A stretch of DNA of 64,000 bases from Streptomyces curacoi. Lineage in GTDB: Bacteria; Actinomycetota; Actinomycetes; Streptomycetales; Streptomycetaceae. Made by a program: the position numbers and the translations under genes. Below are positions 7,882-15,800 of the stretch, piece after piece. Numbering within the stretch: position 1 is the first letter of the stretch; the number at the start of each line of letters is the position of its first letter. The stretch covers positions 580,129 to 644,128 of the forward strand of contig NZ_KQ947988.1 in assembly GCF_001513975.1 (NCBI RefSeq), read 5' to 3'. The notes below the pieces were generated by a model that was not told the DNA's origin, did not search any database, and saw only the letters and a program-made list of their open reading frames with translations.

Positions 7882-8370
7882 ATGGCCGACTCCAGTTTCG
7901 ACATCGTCTCGAAGGTCGAGCGGCAGGAGGTCGACAACGCACTCAACCAGACCGCCAAGGAGATCTCGCAGCGCTACGACTTCAAGGGCGTGGGTGCCTC
8001 GATCTCGTGGTCCGGCGACAAGATCCTCTTGGAGGCGAACTCCGAGGGCCGGGTGAAGGCTGTCCTCGACGTCTTCGAGTCCAAGCTGATCAAGCGCGGG
8101 GTCTCGCTCAAGGCCCTGGACGCGGGCGAGCCCCAGCTCTCGGGCAAGCAGTACAAGATCTTCGCGTCGATCCAGGAGGGCATCTCCCAGGAGAACGCGA
8201 AGAAGGTGGCGAAGCTCATTCGTGACGAGGGCCCGAAGGGCGTGAAGGCCCAGGTGCAGGGTGACGAGCTGCGGGTCAGCTCGAAGAGCCGGGACGACCT
8301 GCAGGCCGTCATCGCCCTGCTCAAGGGCAAGGACTTCGACTTCGCGATGCAGTTCGTGAACTACCGGTGA
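7882..8370 (+). CDS. yajQ: YajQ-family nucleotide-binding protein
   Basis: A 162-residue cytoplasmic protein of the YajQ family, made of two ferredoxin-like domains (residues 1-90 and 91-162). Typical blocks are SSFDIVSKVERQEVDNA, QRYDFKG and DFAMQFVNYR at the C-terminus. Homologues bind cyclic di-GMP in some proteobacteria; whether the Streptomyces protein does is not shown. An AAGGAG site lies about 12 nt before the ATG at 7882, and a hairpin (8415-8452) follows. The gene is transcribed away from tRNA-Tyr. Confidence 0.93.
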   Translation: MADSSFDIVSKVERQEVDNALNQTAKEISQRYDFKGVGASISWSGDKILLEANSEGRVKAVLDVFESKLIKRGVSLKALDAGEPQLSGKQYKIFASIQEGISQENAKKVAKLIRDEGPKGVKAQVQGDELRVSSKSRDDLQAVIALLKGKDFDFAMQFVNYR

Positions 8371-8414
8371 GCCGCTGATCCGTTGCCGGCTGCGGCTCCG
8401 GCTTCGACGTCGTA

Positions 8415-8452
8415 CGAGAAGGGTGGGCACCTTGCGGTGCCCACCCTTCTCG
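8415..8452 (+). terminator. Bidirectional terminator between yajQ and the GlsB-like gene
   Basis: Perfect 17-bp stem (8415-8431 with 8436-8452) and TTGC loop, between two convergent genes. Confidence 0.85.
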
Positions 8453-8487
8453 CCTGCTGGCCGCGGTCCGGGGTGTGCTCGCCTCGC

Positions 8488-8754
8488 TCAGTCGCGCGAG
8501 TGGCCGAACAGGAGGCGGTAGGCGATCAGGAGCACGAGGGAGCCGCCGATCGCGGCGGCCCAGGTGGCACCGTCGTAGAAGTCCTTGCTGATGGGGTGGT
8601 CCAGCCAACGGGCCGAGATCCAGCCGCCGATGAACGCGCCCGCGACGCCGATGACAGTGGTGCCGATGAAGCCGCCCGGGTCTCGACCCGGCAGCAGGAA
8701 CTTGGCGATGGCTCCGGCCAACAGTCCGAGAATGATCCAACTGATGATGCTCAT
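8488..8754 (-). CDS. GlsB/YeaQ/YmgE-family membrane protein
   Basis: An 88-residue protein with three hydrophobic segments and the family's glycine-rich pattern: IILGLLAGAIAKFLLPGRDPGGFIGT, then a second segment GVAGAFIGGW. These transglycosylase-associated (Tag) proteins are small inner membrane proteins often induced by stress. ATG 8754 begins MSIISWIILG; the in-frame extension upstream is hydrophilic and lacks a ribosome-binding site. It converges on yajQ and shares its terminator. Confidence 0.88.
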   Translation of the reverse strand: MSIISWIILGLLAGAIAKFLLPGRDPGGFIGTTVIGVAGAFIGGWISARWLDHPISKDFYDGATWAAAIGGSLVLLIAYRLLFGHSRD

Positions 8755-8984
8755 GCCGTGAACCTGCCCTTCCACGCTGTGCCTGCACTGTCCCGGCACT
8801 GTGATCTACGTCCGGACAGCCGGGCAGGCTGTGCTCGTGGCTCGTGCGCCGAACGCCGCGGATATGACGCCTACTGCGGCGCTGTGCTGTGCTGTTGTCC
8901 TGGTCGGGCGGTGTTCGTGCCCTGTTGATGATGAGGACGTCACCGCTGCACTCGGCGGTTGCAGCGCTCGCTAGTGTTCGGCCC

Positions 8985-10253
8985 ATGACACAGCCCGGAT
9001 CTCCCCAAGAGCTACGGCGCACCCTCGGTGTCGGCGACGCCGTGATCATCGGTCTCGGCTCCATGGTCGGGGCCGGAATCTTCGCCACCCTGGCCCCGGC
9101 CGCGCACGCTGCCGGCACGGGTCTGCTGCTCGGGCTCGCCCTCGCAGCGGTGGTCGCCTACTGCAACGCCACGTCCTCGACCCGGCTGGCCGCCCTGTAT
9201 CCGGCGTCGGGCGGCACGTATGTGTACGGGCGCGAGCGGCTCGGCGAGTTCTGGGGATATCTGGCGGGCTGGTCGTTCGTGGTCGGCAAAACGGCCTCCT
9301 GTGCGGCGATGGCGCTCACCGTGGGCGCCTATGTCTGGCCAGGGCAGGCGCACGCGGTGGCGGTCGCCGCGGTGGTGGCGCTGACCGCGGTGAACTACGG
9401 CGGCGTCCAGAAGTCCGCCTGGCTGACCCGGGCGATCGTGGCGGTGGTCCTGGCTGTCCTCGCATGTGTGGTCGTCGTGTGTCTGGGGTCCGGCGAGTCC
9501 GATGCCGCGCGCTTGGACATCGGGGCCTCGGACGGCGTGGGCGGGATACTGCAAGCGGCGGGACTGCTGTTCTTCGCGTTCGCCGGCTACGCGCGGATCG
9601 CGACCCTCGGTGAGGAGGTGCGGGACCCGGCACGCACCATCCCCCGGGCGATCCCCCTGGCCCTGGGCATCGCGCTGGCGGTGTACGCGTGTGTGGCGCT
9701 GGCCGTCCTTTCCGTACTGGGGGCAGATGGTCTGAGGCACTCGGGCGCTCCGCTGGCCGACGCGGTGCGGGCGGCGGGGGTGCCGGAGCTGGCGCCCGTG
9801 GTGCGGGTGGGCGCGGCCGTGGCCGCGTTGGGCTCGCTGCTCGCGCTGATCCTGGGTGTCTCGCGGACGACGCTGGCCATGGCTCGCGACCGGCATCTGC
9901 CCGGCGCTCTCGCAGCCGTGCACCCTCGCTTCCAGGTGCCGCACCGGGCCGAACTGGCCGTGGGGGCGGTGGTGGCGGTCCTGGCCGCCACGGTGGACGT
10001 GCGGGGCGCGATCGGCTTCTCCTCCTTCGGTGTGCTGGCGTACTACGCGGTGGCCAACGCATCGGCCTGGACTCTCGATTCGGCGCCGACCGCGCGGGTC
10101 GTGCCTGCGGTGGGGCTTGTCGGGTGCGTGGTCCTCGCTTTCTCGCTTCCGGAGACCTCGGTCGTGGTGGGTGCGGGTGTGCTGGCGCTGGGTGTGGCCG
10201 CCTACGGCGTACGGCGGTGGATGGCGGAGCGGTCCGGGGCGCGGGGGAGGTAG
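8985..10253 (+). CDS. APC-superfamily amino acid permease
   Basis: A 422-residue membrane transporter with about twelve hydrophobic segments. The first helix carries the APC signature GLGSMVGAGIFATLAPAA, and the sixth-segment region FAFAGYARIATLGEEVRDP matches the substrate-gating segment of cationic and neutral amino acid permeases. The ATG at 8985 is used because the upstream extension is not membrane-like. The neighbours (GlsB-like protein, SMI1) give no clue to the substrate. Confidence 0.88.
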   Translation: MTQPGSPQELRRTLGVGDAVIIGLGSMVGAGIFATLAPAAHAAGTGLLLGLALAAVVAYCNATSSTRLAALYPASGGTYVYGRERLGEFWGYLAGWSFVVGKTASCAAMALTVGAYVWPGQAHAVAVAAVVALTAVNYGGVQKSAWLTRAIVAVVLAVLACVVVVCLGSGESDAARLDIGASDGVGGILQAAGLLFFAFAGYARIATLGEEVRDPARTIPRAIPLALGIALAVYACVALAVLSVLGADGLRHSGAPLADAVRAAGVPELAPVVRVGAAVAALGSLLALILGVSRTTLAMARDRHLPGALAAVHPRFQVPHRAELAVGAVVAVLAATVDVRGAIGFSSFGVLAYYAVANASAWTLDSAPTARVVPAVGLVGCVVLAFSLPETSVVVGAGVLALGVAAYGVRRWMAERSGARGR

Positions 10254-10544
10254 GCCCGGCGGCGTACGCGCGTGTGTGGCTGGAGGAAGGTGGACGAACC
10301 GTCCATCGGCCGAAGGCGCGAGACAGCCGCTGTGTTCAGGGACCGTCGCGGCGCGCTCGACGGGGCCTCTCGGCGAGGTCGGTCCGCTTGTCGGCTGTTG
10401 GCCTCTCGGAGAAGTCGGCTCGTTCGACCGCAGACGGGTCCCTTGGTGCAATCGGCCTCTGGGCGGCGGGCCGTTCACTGGGAGTCGTCGGTCCGCTCAG
10501 ACTCAGCGATCGCCGGCCGGGGAGGACCGCCGGTTCGCGCCTCG
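10254..10544. repeat. Gene-free stretch with degenerate GGCCTCTCGG repeats
   Basis: Several imperfect copies of a GGCCTCTCGGcGAgGTCGG-type unit are spread between about 10360 and 10500. No frame here has a ribosome-binding site or a recognisable product. Confidence 0.45.
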
Positions 10545-11111
10545 TCAGGACGCCCGGGCCGCCTCGGTGCGTATGCGGAAGTCGGCCCAAGGGGTCACCA
10601 CCAGCTCGTCGTTCATCTGCTCGTACCAGCCCCTGCCGTCGATCCAGGCGCGCAGCCAGTCCGTGAGGCTCGGGGCGTCGACGTACCACGCCTGGTCGGC
10701 GTCGTCGGCGTTCGGTTCGAAGAGGAGGACCGTGGCCTGCGGGCTGTGGCAGTCCACGCACGCGTACATCGCGCAGCCCCAGTGGGATATCGGCAGGACG
10801 CCTTCAGGCCAGGGCCAGTCGGGGTCCTTGCGGGCGCTCTCGCGGTTGGCGAGGTACTGGGTGACGGCGGCGGGCTCGCCGGCCGGAGGGCTGTCGAGCA
10901 GCGGCAGCAGGCCGTATTCCGGGCCGAATCCGCCGTCTCCTATGCGCAGATAGAGGTCGGCGAGCAGCGGGGGCAGGCCGAAGCCGAGGGCGGCCTCGGC
11001 GCGGGCCAGGGTGGCCGCGTCCACGGGCTCGGGGAGAGAAGTCCAGCCCCAGGGGCGGGTGTTACGGGCCTTCTCCGCCACCTTCGTCAGCAACTGCTCG
11101 ATCTCGGTCAT
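10545..11111 (-). CDS. SMI1/KNR4-family protein
   Basis: A 188-residue soluble protein with the SUKH/SMI1-KNR4 pattern: an N-terminal helix, LPPLLADLYLRIGDGGFGPEYGLLPL near residue 55, and a terminal WLRAWIDGRG segment. Many members are immunity proteins for contact-dependent toxins, but stand-alone copies such as this one are common in Streptomyces and no toxin gene is adjacent. The start could be ATG 11111 or 11126; the former is used because it begins directly at the first helix. Confidence 0.75.
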   Translation of the reverse strand: MTEIEQLLTKVAEKARNTRPWGWTSLPEPVDAATLARAEAALGFGLPPLLADLYLRIGDGGFGPEYGLLPLLDSPPAGEPAAVTQYLANRESARKDPDWPWPEGVLPISHWGCAMYACVDCHSPQATVLLFEPNADDADQAWYVDAPSLTDWLRAWIDGRGWYEQMNDELVVTPWADFRIRTEAARAS

Positions 11112-11151
11112 GCGTTCATGATGCAAGCCGCCACTGACAATCGCTCCGGCC

Positions 11152-11160
11152 TGTGGACAA
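11152..11160 (-). promoter_or_regulatory. DnaA-box match TTGTCCACA
   Basis: An exact copy of the preferred Streptomyces DnaA box, in the gap between the SMI1-like gene and yccF. A single box, so its role is uncertain. Confidence 0.4.
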
Positions 11161-11207
11161 CCGCCGGGTTGTGGAAAACCCGCGACGGCTGTGCCCGCCC
11201 CGCTCCG

Positions 11208-11603
11208 CTAGTAACGCGACGAGAACGGCTGGTCCGTCGGGACGATTTCGCGGCCCAGCGGGAACAGCGACACGGGGATCAGCTTGAAGTTGGCGATGCC
11301 GAACGGGATGCCGATGATCGTGATGCACAGGGCGAGGCCGGTGATGATGTGGCCAAGGGCGAGCCACCAGCCCGCCAGGACCAGCCACAGGACGTTGCCG
11401 ACACAGGAAGGGGCGCCGGCGTCGCGTCGCTCGACCGTGGTGTACCCGAAGGGCCACAGGGCGTACAGACCGATGCGGAAGGCCGCGATGCCGAAAGGGA
11501 TGCCGATGATGGTGATGCACAGCAGCGCGCCCGCGAGCAGGTAGCCGAGGAACAACCAGAACCCGCTCAGGACGAGCCATATGACGTTCAGGATGGTCTT
11601 CAC
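11208..11603 (-). CDS. yccF: YccF-domain membrane protein
   Basis: A 131-residue inner membrane protein with two tandem YccF domains, each carrying LCITIIGIPFGIA, at about residues 28-40 and 92-104. The internal duplication is visible directly, and four hydrophobic segments are predicted. It begins in a 4-nt ATGA overlap with the stop of the upstream HtpX gene, so the two are translationally coupled. Function is unknown; the coupling suggests a link to membrane-protein quality control. Confidence 0.85.
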   Translation of the reverse strand: MKTILNVIWLVLSGFWLFLGYLLAGALLCITIIGIPFGIAAFRIGLYALWPFGYTTVERRDAGAPSCVGNVLWLVLAGWWLALGHIITGLALCITIIGIPFGIANFKLIPVSLFPLGREIVPTDQPFSSRY

Positions 11604-12463
11604 TGGTGGGGTCCTGCCATTTTCTCGAGTCGGGCGATACGGTCCGCCATCGGCGGGTGGGTCGAGAACATCTTGGAGAATCCCTGCCCCGGGCGGAAGG
11701 GGTTCGCGATCATCATGTGGCTCGCGGTCTCGATACGCGGCTCGGGGGGCAGCGGGAGCTGCTTGGTGCCCAGTTCGAGCTTGCGCAGGGCGCTCGCGAG
11801 GGCGAGCGGGTCGCCGGTGAGCTGGGCGCCGGACGCGTCGGCTTCGTACTCCCTGGAGCGGCTGATGGCCAGTTGGATGAGGGTGGCGGCGAGCGGGCCC
11901 AGGATCATGATCAGCAGCATGCCGAAGAGGCCGGGGCCGTCGTCGTCATCGGACCGGCCGATCGGGATCAGCCAGGCGAAGTTGACCAGGAACATGATCA
12001 CCGAGGCGAGGGCGCCGGCGACCGACGAGATGAGGATGTCGCGGTTGTAGACGTGGCTGAGCTCGTGGCCGATGACGCCGCGCAGTTCGCGCTCGTCGAG
12101 GATGCGCAGGATGCCCTCGGTGCAGCACACGGCGGCGTTGCGCGGGTTGCGGCCCGTCGCGAACGCGTTCGGCGCCTCCGTGGGGGAGATGTAGAGACGG
12201 GGCATGGGCTGGCGTGCCTGGGTGGAGAGCTCGCGGACCATGCGGTACAGCCCCGGGGCCTCGAACTCGCTGACCGGCCGGGCACGCATCGCCCGTAGCG
12301 CCAGCTTGTCGCTGTTCCAGTACGTGTACGCGTTCGTGCCGAGCGCGATCAGGACCGCGACGACGAGCCCCATACGGCCGAAGAGGCTGCCGATGACGAT
12401 GATGAGTGCGGACAGCCCCCCGAGGAGTACTGCGGTCCTGAGCCCGTTGTGCCGGCGGTGCAC
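11600..12463 (-). CDS. htpX: HtpX-family membrane zinc metalloprotease
   Basis: A 287-residue M48B protease. Two N-terminal membrane helices (residues 9-50) are followed by the catalytic zinc motif HELSH near residue 133 and, after two further hydrophobic stretches, SRSREYEADASGA, which provides the third zinc ligand (Glu). HtpX degrades misfolded membrane proteins. The GTG start at 12463 has a GGAGGG site 6 nt upstream. It is the first gene of a two-gene unit with yccF. Confidence 0.93.
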   Translation of the reverse strand: MHRRHNGLRTAVLLGGLSALIIVIGSLFGRMGLVVAVLIALGTNAYTYWNSDKLALRAMRARPVSEFEAPGLYRMVRELSTQARQPMPRLYISPTEAPNAFATGRNPRNAAVCCTEGILRILDERELRGVIGHELSHVYNRDILISSVAGALASVIMFLVNFAWLIPIGRSDDDDGPGLFGMLLIMILGPLAATLIQLAISRSREYEADASGAQLTGDPLALASALRKLELGTKQLPLPPEPRIETASHMMIANPFRPGQGFSKMFSTHPPMADRIARLEKMAGPHQ

Positions 12464-12646
12464 GGTACGCCCTCCAAGTGGTGCGGCAGGGGAACCCTTT
12501 GCTGGTCGATCTCCGATGCCACTGGTGCCGTGGTGTCACGTCCAGTGGACCCTTCCGTACTGGTCAACGCCAGGCGAGGGCCACGGGTTCCCTTGTGCGT
12601 TCGACGGCGGGCGTGGGCCGTCCGGGTGAAGGCGCCGGCACACGCC

Positions 12647-12682
12647 ACGCGCGCGTGGGGTGCGAGTGCCCCACGCGCGCGT
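12647..12682 (-). terminator. Terminator hairpin at the end of the short nuo cluster
   Basis: Perfect 14-bp stem, ACGCGCGCGTGGGG (12647-12660) and its complement (12669-12682), with an 8-nt loop, 17 bp past the nuoN stop. Confidence 0.75.
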
Positions 12683-12699
12683 ACCGGATGCGTGCAGGC

Positions 12700-14223
12700 T
12701 CAGAAGAGCCCGGTGTCGGCGAAGCGCAGGATCAGCTGGGGAGCTCCGGACAGGGCGATGCCGACGACGCCGGTGAGGGCCAGCGTGGCCGTCACGGGCG
12801 CGGGGACGAGGTGCTTGACGGGTTCACCCTCGGGGGCGCGGAACAGCAGGGCCGTCCACTGGAGGTAGTAGAACAGCGCGATCACGACGTTCACGGCCAT
12901 GACCACGGCCAGCCAGCCGAGGCCCGCGTCGACGGCGGCGGAGAAGACGGTGACCTTGGCGAACAGGCCGATGATGCCCGGCGGGAGTCCGGCGAGGCAG
13001 AGCAGGAAGAACGCCAAAGTCAGGGCGGACAGCGGGTTGCGCGCGTACAGGCCCCGGTAGTCGCTGATCCGGTTGAGGGTCTTCGTACGGCCGACCAGTG
13101 CGGCCACCGCGAAGGCGCCGAGGTTCACGGCGGCGTACATCAGGGCGTAGGCGACGGTGGAGCCGATGGACCGCTCGGCGTCGTCGGAGTACGCGGCGGC
13201 GGCGATCGGCACCAGGAGGTAGCCGGCCTGGCCGACGGAGGACCAGGCGAGCAGCCGTACGGCGCTGTACGCGCGCGTGGCCTGCTGGCGCAGGGCGCCG
13301 ACGTTGCCGACGGTCATGGTCAGGGCGGCCAGCGCCGCGAGGGCCGGGCCCCAGACGTCGGCGTACGCCGGGAGGGCGATGACCGTGACGAGGATCAGGC
13401 CGGTGAAGCCGACCGCCTTGCCGACGACCGACAGGTAGGCGGCGACCGGCAGGGGCGCCCCCACGTAGGTGTCCGGCACCCAGAAGTGGAAGGGCACGGC
13501 GGCCGTCTTGAAGGCGAAGCCGATGAGGGTGAGGACGACGCCGGCCTGGACGAGGGTCTGGAGCTGTCCGTCGACGTCCTGGATGCGCTCGGCGATCTGG
13601 GTGAGGTAGAGGGTGCCGGTGGAGGCGTACACGAAGCTGATGCCCATGAGGCTGACCGCCGTCGCGGTGACCGAGGACAGGAAGAACTTCAGGGCCGCCT
13701 CGGAGGACTTGCGGTCGCCGTGGCGGAGGCCGACCAGCGCGAAAGCGGGGAGGGAGGCGACTTCGAGGGCGACGATGAGGGTCGCCAGGTCCCGGGAGGC
13801 CGGCAGGAGGGCGGCTCCGGCGGCGGAGGAGAGCAGCAGGAACCAGAACTCCCCTTCGGGGAGTTCCTTGTCGGCGTCCTTGAGGGCGGTGACCGACAGG
13901 AGGGCCGCGAGGAGGGCTCCGCCGAGGACCAGGAACTGGATGACGAGGGTGAAGCGGTCGGCGGTGTAACTGCAGACGCCGGGGTCGCCGGTGAGGCAGA
14001 AGGTGGAGCGGTCGCCGTCCAGGAGGGGCAGCAGCAGAAGCGCGGAGGCGGCAAGGCCGACCACGGACGTCCAGCCGAGCAGGGCCTTCTTTCCCTCAGC
14101 GACGAACAGGTCGGCGACGAGGACCACGAGTCCGACGACCGCCGCGATGGTGGGCGGCGCGATGGCGAGCCAGTCGACGGACTGGACCACCGACTCGGCC
14201 AGGGGCTGGGCCAGGGGGCTCAT
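12700..14223 (-). CDS. nuoN: NADH-quinone oxidoreductase subunit N, second copy
   Basis: A 507-residue antiporter-like membrane subunit and the last gene of the short nuo cluster. It keeps the charged residues of the proton path: Glu in LIVALEVASLPAF and Lys in GFAFKTAAVPFHFWVPD. Its start ATG (14223) overlaps the nuoM stop in ATGA. It is more distant from the copy at 56732 than a recent duplicate would be, for example by differing at the N-terminus and in length (507 against 549). Confidence 0.92.
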   Translation of the reverse strand: MSPLAQPLAESVVQSVDWLAIAPPTIAAVVGLVVLVADLFVAEGKKALLGWTSVVGLAASALLLLPLLDGDRSTFCLTGDPGVCSYTADRFTLVIQFLVLGGALLAALLSVTALKDADKELPEGEFWFLLLSSAAGAALLPASRDLATLIVALEVASLPAFALVGLRHGDRKSSEAALKFFLSSVTATAVSLMGISFVYASTGTLYLTQIAERIQDVDGQLQTLVQAGVVLTLIGFAFKTAAVPFHFWVPDTYVGAPLPVAAYLSVVGKAVGFTGLILVTVIALPAYADVWGPALAALAALTMTVGNVGALRQQATRAYSAVRLLAWSSVGQAGYLLVPIAAAAYSDDAERSIGSTVAYALMYAAVNLGAFAVAALVGRTKTLNRISDYRGLYARNPLSALTLAFFLLCLAGLPPGIIGLFAKVTVFSAAVDAGLGWLAVVMAVNVVIALFYYLQWTALLFRAPEGEPVKHLVPAPVTATLALTGVVGIALSGAPQLILRFADTGLF

Positions 14224-15794
14224 CGGGGACCTCCTGCGAGGAGCTGCTGGACGGCCGGGTCGGTCAGGCCGAGGAGGGTCTTGGGCCACAGGCCGGCGAC
14301 GACGGTGAGGGCGACGAGCGGGGTCCAGGCCGCGAACTCGTAACTCTGCACGTCGGCGAGGGTCGGGGCTTCCTGCGGTGCGGCGCCCATGCAGACTCGG
14401 CGGACCACGACGAGCAGGTACGCGGCGGTGAGCAGGGTGCCGAAGACGCCGATGGCCATGAAGGTGAGGAAGGCCGGGCGGCTGAGTCCGGCGGCGGGCT
14501 CGAACGCGCCGAACAGCGCCAGCATCTCGCCCCAGAACCCGGCGAGGCCCGGCAGCCCGAGGGAGGCGACCGCGGCGAAGGCGAGCAGGCCGCCGAGGCG
14601 GGGCGCCTTGCCGTAGAGCGCGGCGCCGGTCTCCTCGGCGAGGGTGTCGAGGTCGGTCGTGCCCGTGCGGTCCTTCAGCGCGCCGACCAGGAAGAAGAGC
14701 AGGCCGGTGATGAGGCCGTGGGCGATGTTCGCGAACAGGGCGCCGTTCAGGCCGGTCGGGGTCATCGTCGCGATGCCGAGCAACACGAAGCCCATGTGGC
14801 CGACGGAGGAGTAGGCGATGAGGCGCTTGAGGTCGCCCTTCGCGCCCCGCTTGGCGAGGGCCAGGCAGGCCAGGGATCCGTAGATGATCCCGACGACGGC
14901 GAAGGCGGCGAGGTACGGCGCGAAGGTGCGGAAGCCGTCGGGGGCGATGGGGAGGAGGATCCGGACGAACCCGTACGTACCCATCTTCAGCAGGACGCCG
15001 GCCAGCAGGACCGAGCCGACGGTCGGCGCGGCGGTGTGGGCGTCGGGCAGCCAGCTGTGCAGCGGCCACATCGGGGTCTTGACCGCGAGCCCGATCCCGA
15101 TCGCCAAAACGGCGATGACCTGCACGGATGTGGTCAGTGGCCGGCCGTTGTCAGTGGCGAGTGCCACCATGTCGAACGTGCCCGCCTTGATGCCGATCAG
15201 GAGCAGGCCGAGCAGCATGACCACGGAGCCGAGCAGTGTGTAGAGGATGAACTTCCAGGCGGCCTCGGCCCGGCCCTCGCCGCCCCAGCGGGCAATGAGG
15301 AAGTACATCGGGATGAGGACCATCTCGAAGGCGAGGAAGAACAGGAGCAGGTCGAGGACGGCGAAGGTGGCGAGGGTGCCGGACTCCAGGACGAGCAGGA
15401 GTGCGACGAAGGCCTTCGGGGTCGGGCCCGCGGGCATCTTGAAGTACGAGTAGAGCGCGCAGAGGAAGGTCAGCAGCGCGGTCAGGACCAGAAGGGGGAG
15501 GGAAATGCCGTCGATGCCGAGATGGATACGCACGTCGAGTGCGGGGATCCAGCTGATGTCCGTGCCGGCCTGCATCTTCGACGGCTGGTCGTGGTCGAAG
15601 CCGAGCGCCAGGACGATCGCGGCGATGAGAACCCCGCCGGTGACCGTCACGCCGTGCCGCAGGACGGCCTGCTCGGGCGACTTCCCCTTCAGTCCGGGCG
15701 GGGCGGGCAGGAGGGCTGCGGCCGCGCCGAGGAGCGGGCCGACGACGACGAATGCCAGAAGGAACTGCATCACGGACTCGTTGATATCGATCAC
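14220..15794 (-). CDS. nuoM: NADH-quinone oxidoreductase subunit M, second copy
   Basis: A 524-residue antiporter-like subunit of the membrane arm. The functional residues are visible: Glu in FLAFEMVLIPMYFLI and Lys in GLAVKTPMWPLHSWLPDAH. It starts with GTG 15794 (an in-frame ATG eight codons later is an alternative) six bases after the nuoL stop, and overlaps nuoN by 4 nt. Intact proton-path residues argue that this cluster encodes a working pump rather than a relic. Confidence 0.93.
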   Translation of the reverse strand: MIDINESVMQFLLAFVVVGPLLGAAAALLPAPPGLKGKSPEQAVLRHGVTVTGGVLIAAIVLALGFDHDQPSKMQAGTDISWIPALDVRIHLGIDGISLPLLVLTALLTFLCALYSYFKMPAGPTPKAFVALLLVLESGTLATFAVLDLLLFFLAFEMVLIPMYFLIARWGGEGRAEAAWKFILYTLLGSVVMLLGLLLIGIKAGTFDMVALATDNGRPLTTSVQVIAVLAIGIGLAVKTPMWPLHSWLPDAHTAAPTVGSVLLAGVLLKMGTYGFVRILLPIAPDGFRTFAPYLAAFAVVGIIYGSLACLALAKRGAKGDLKRLIAYSSVGHMGFVLLGIATMTPTGLNGALFANIAHGLITGLLFFLVGALKDRTGTTDLDTLAEETGAALYGKAPRLGGLLAFAAVASLGLPGLAGFWGEMLALFGAFEPAAGLSRPAFLTFMAIGVFGTLLTAAYLLVVVRRVCMGAAPQEAPTLADVQSYEFAAWTPLVALTVVAGLWPKTLLGLTDPAVQQLLAGGPR

Positions 15795-15800
15795 GCCTGC

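Noticed and set aside
10336..10761. Open frames over the repeat stretch between the permease and SMI1 genes
   Set aside because: They overlap the SMI1 gene antisense or in another phase, are Arg-rich and have no start signal.
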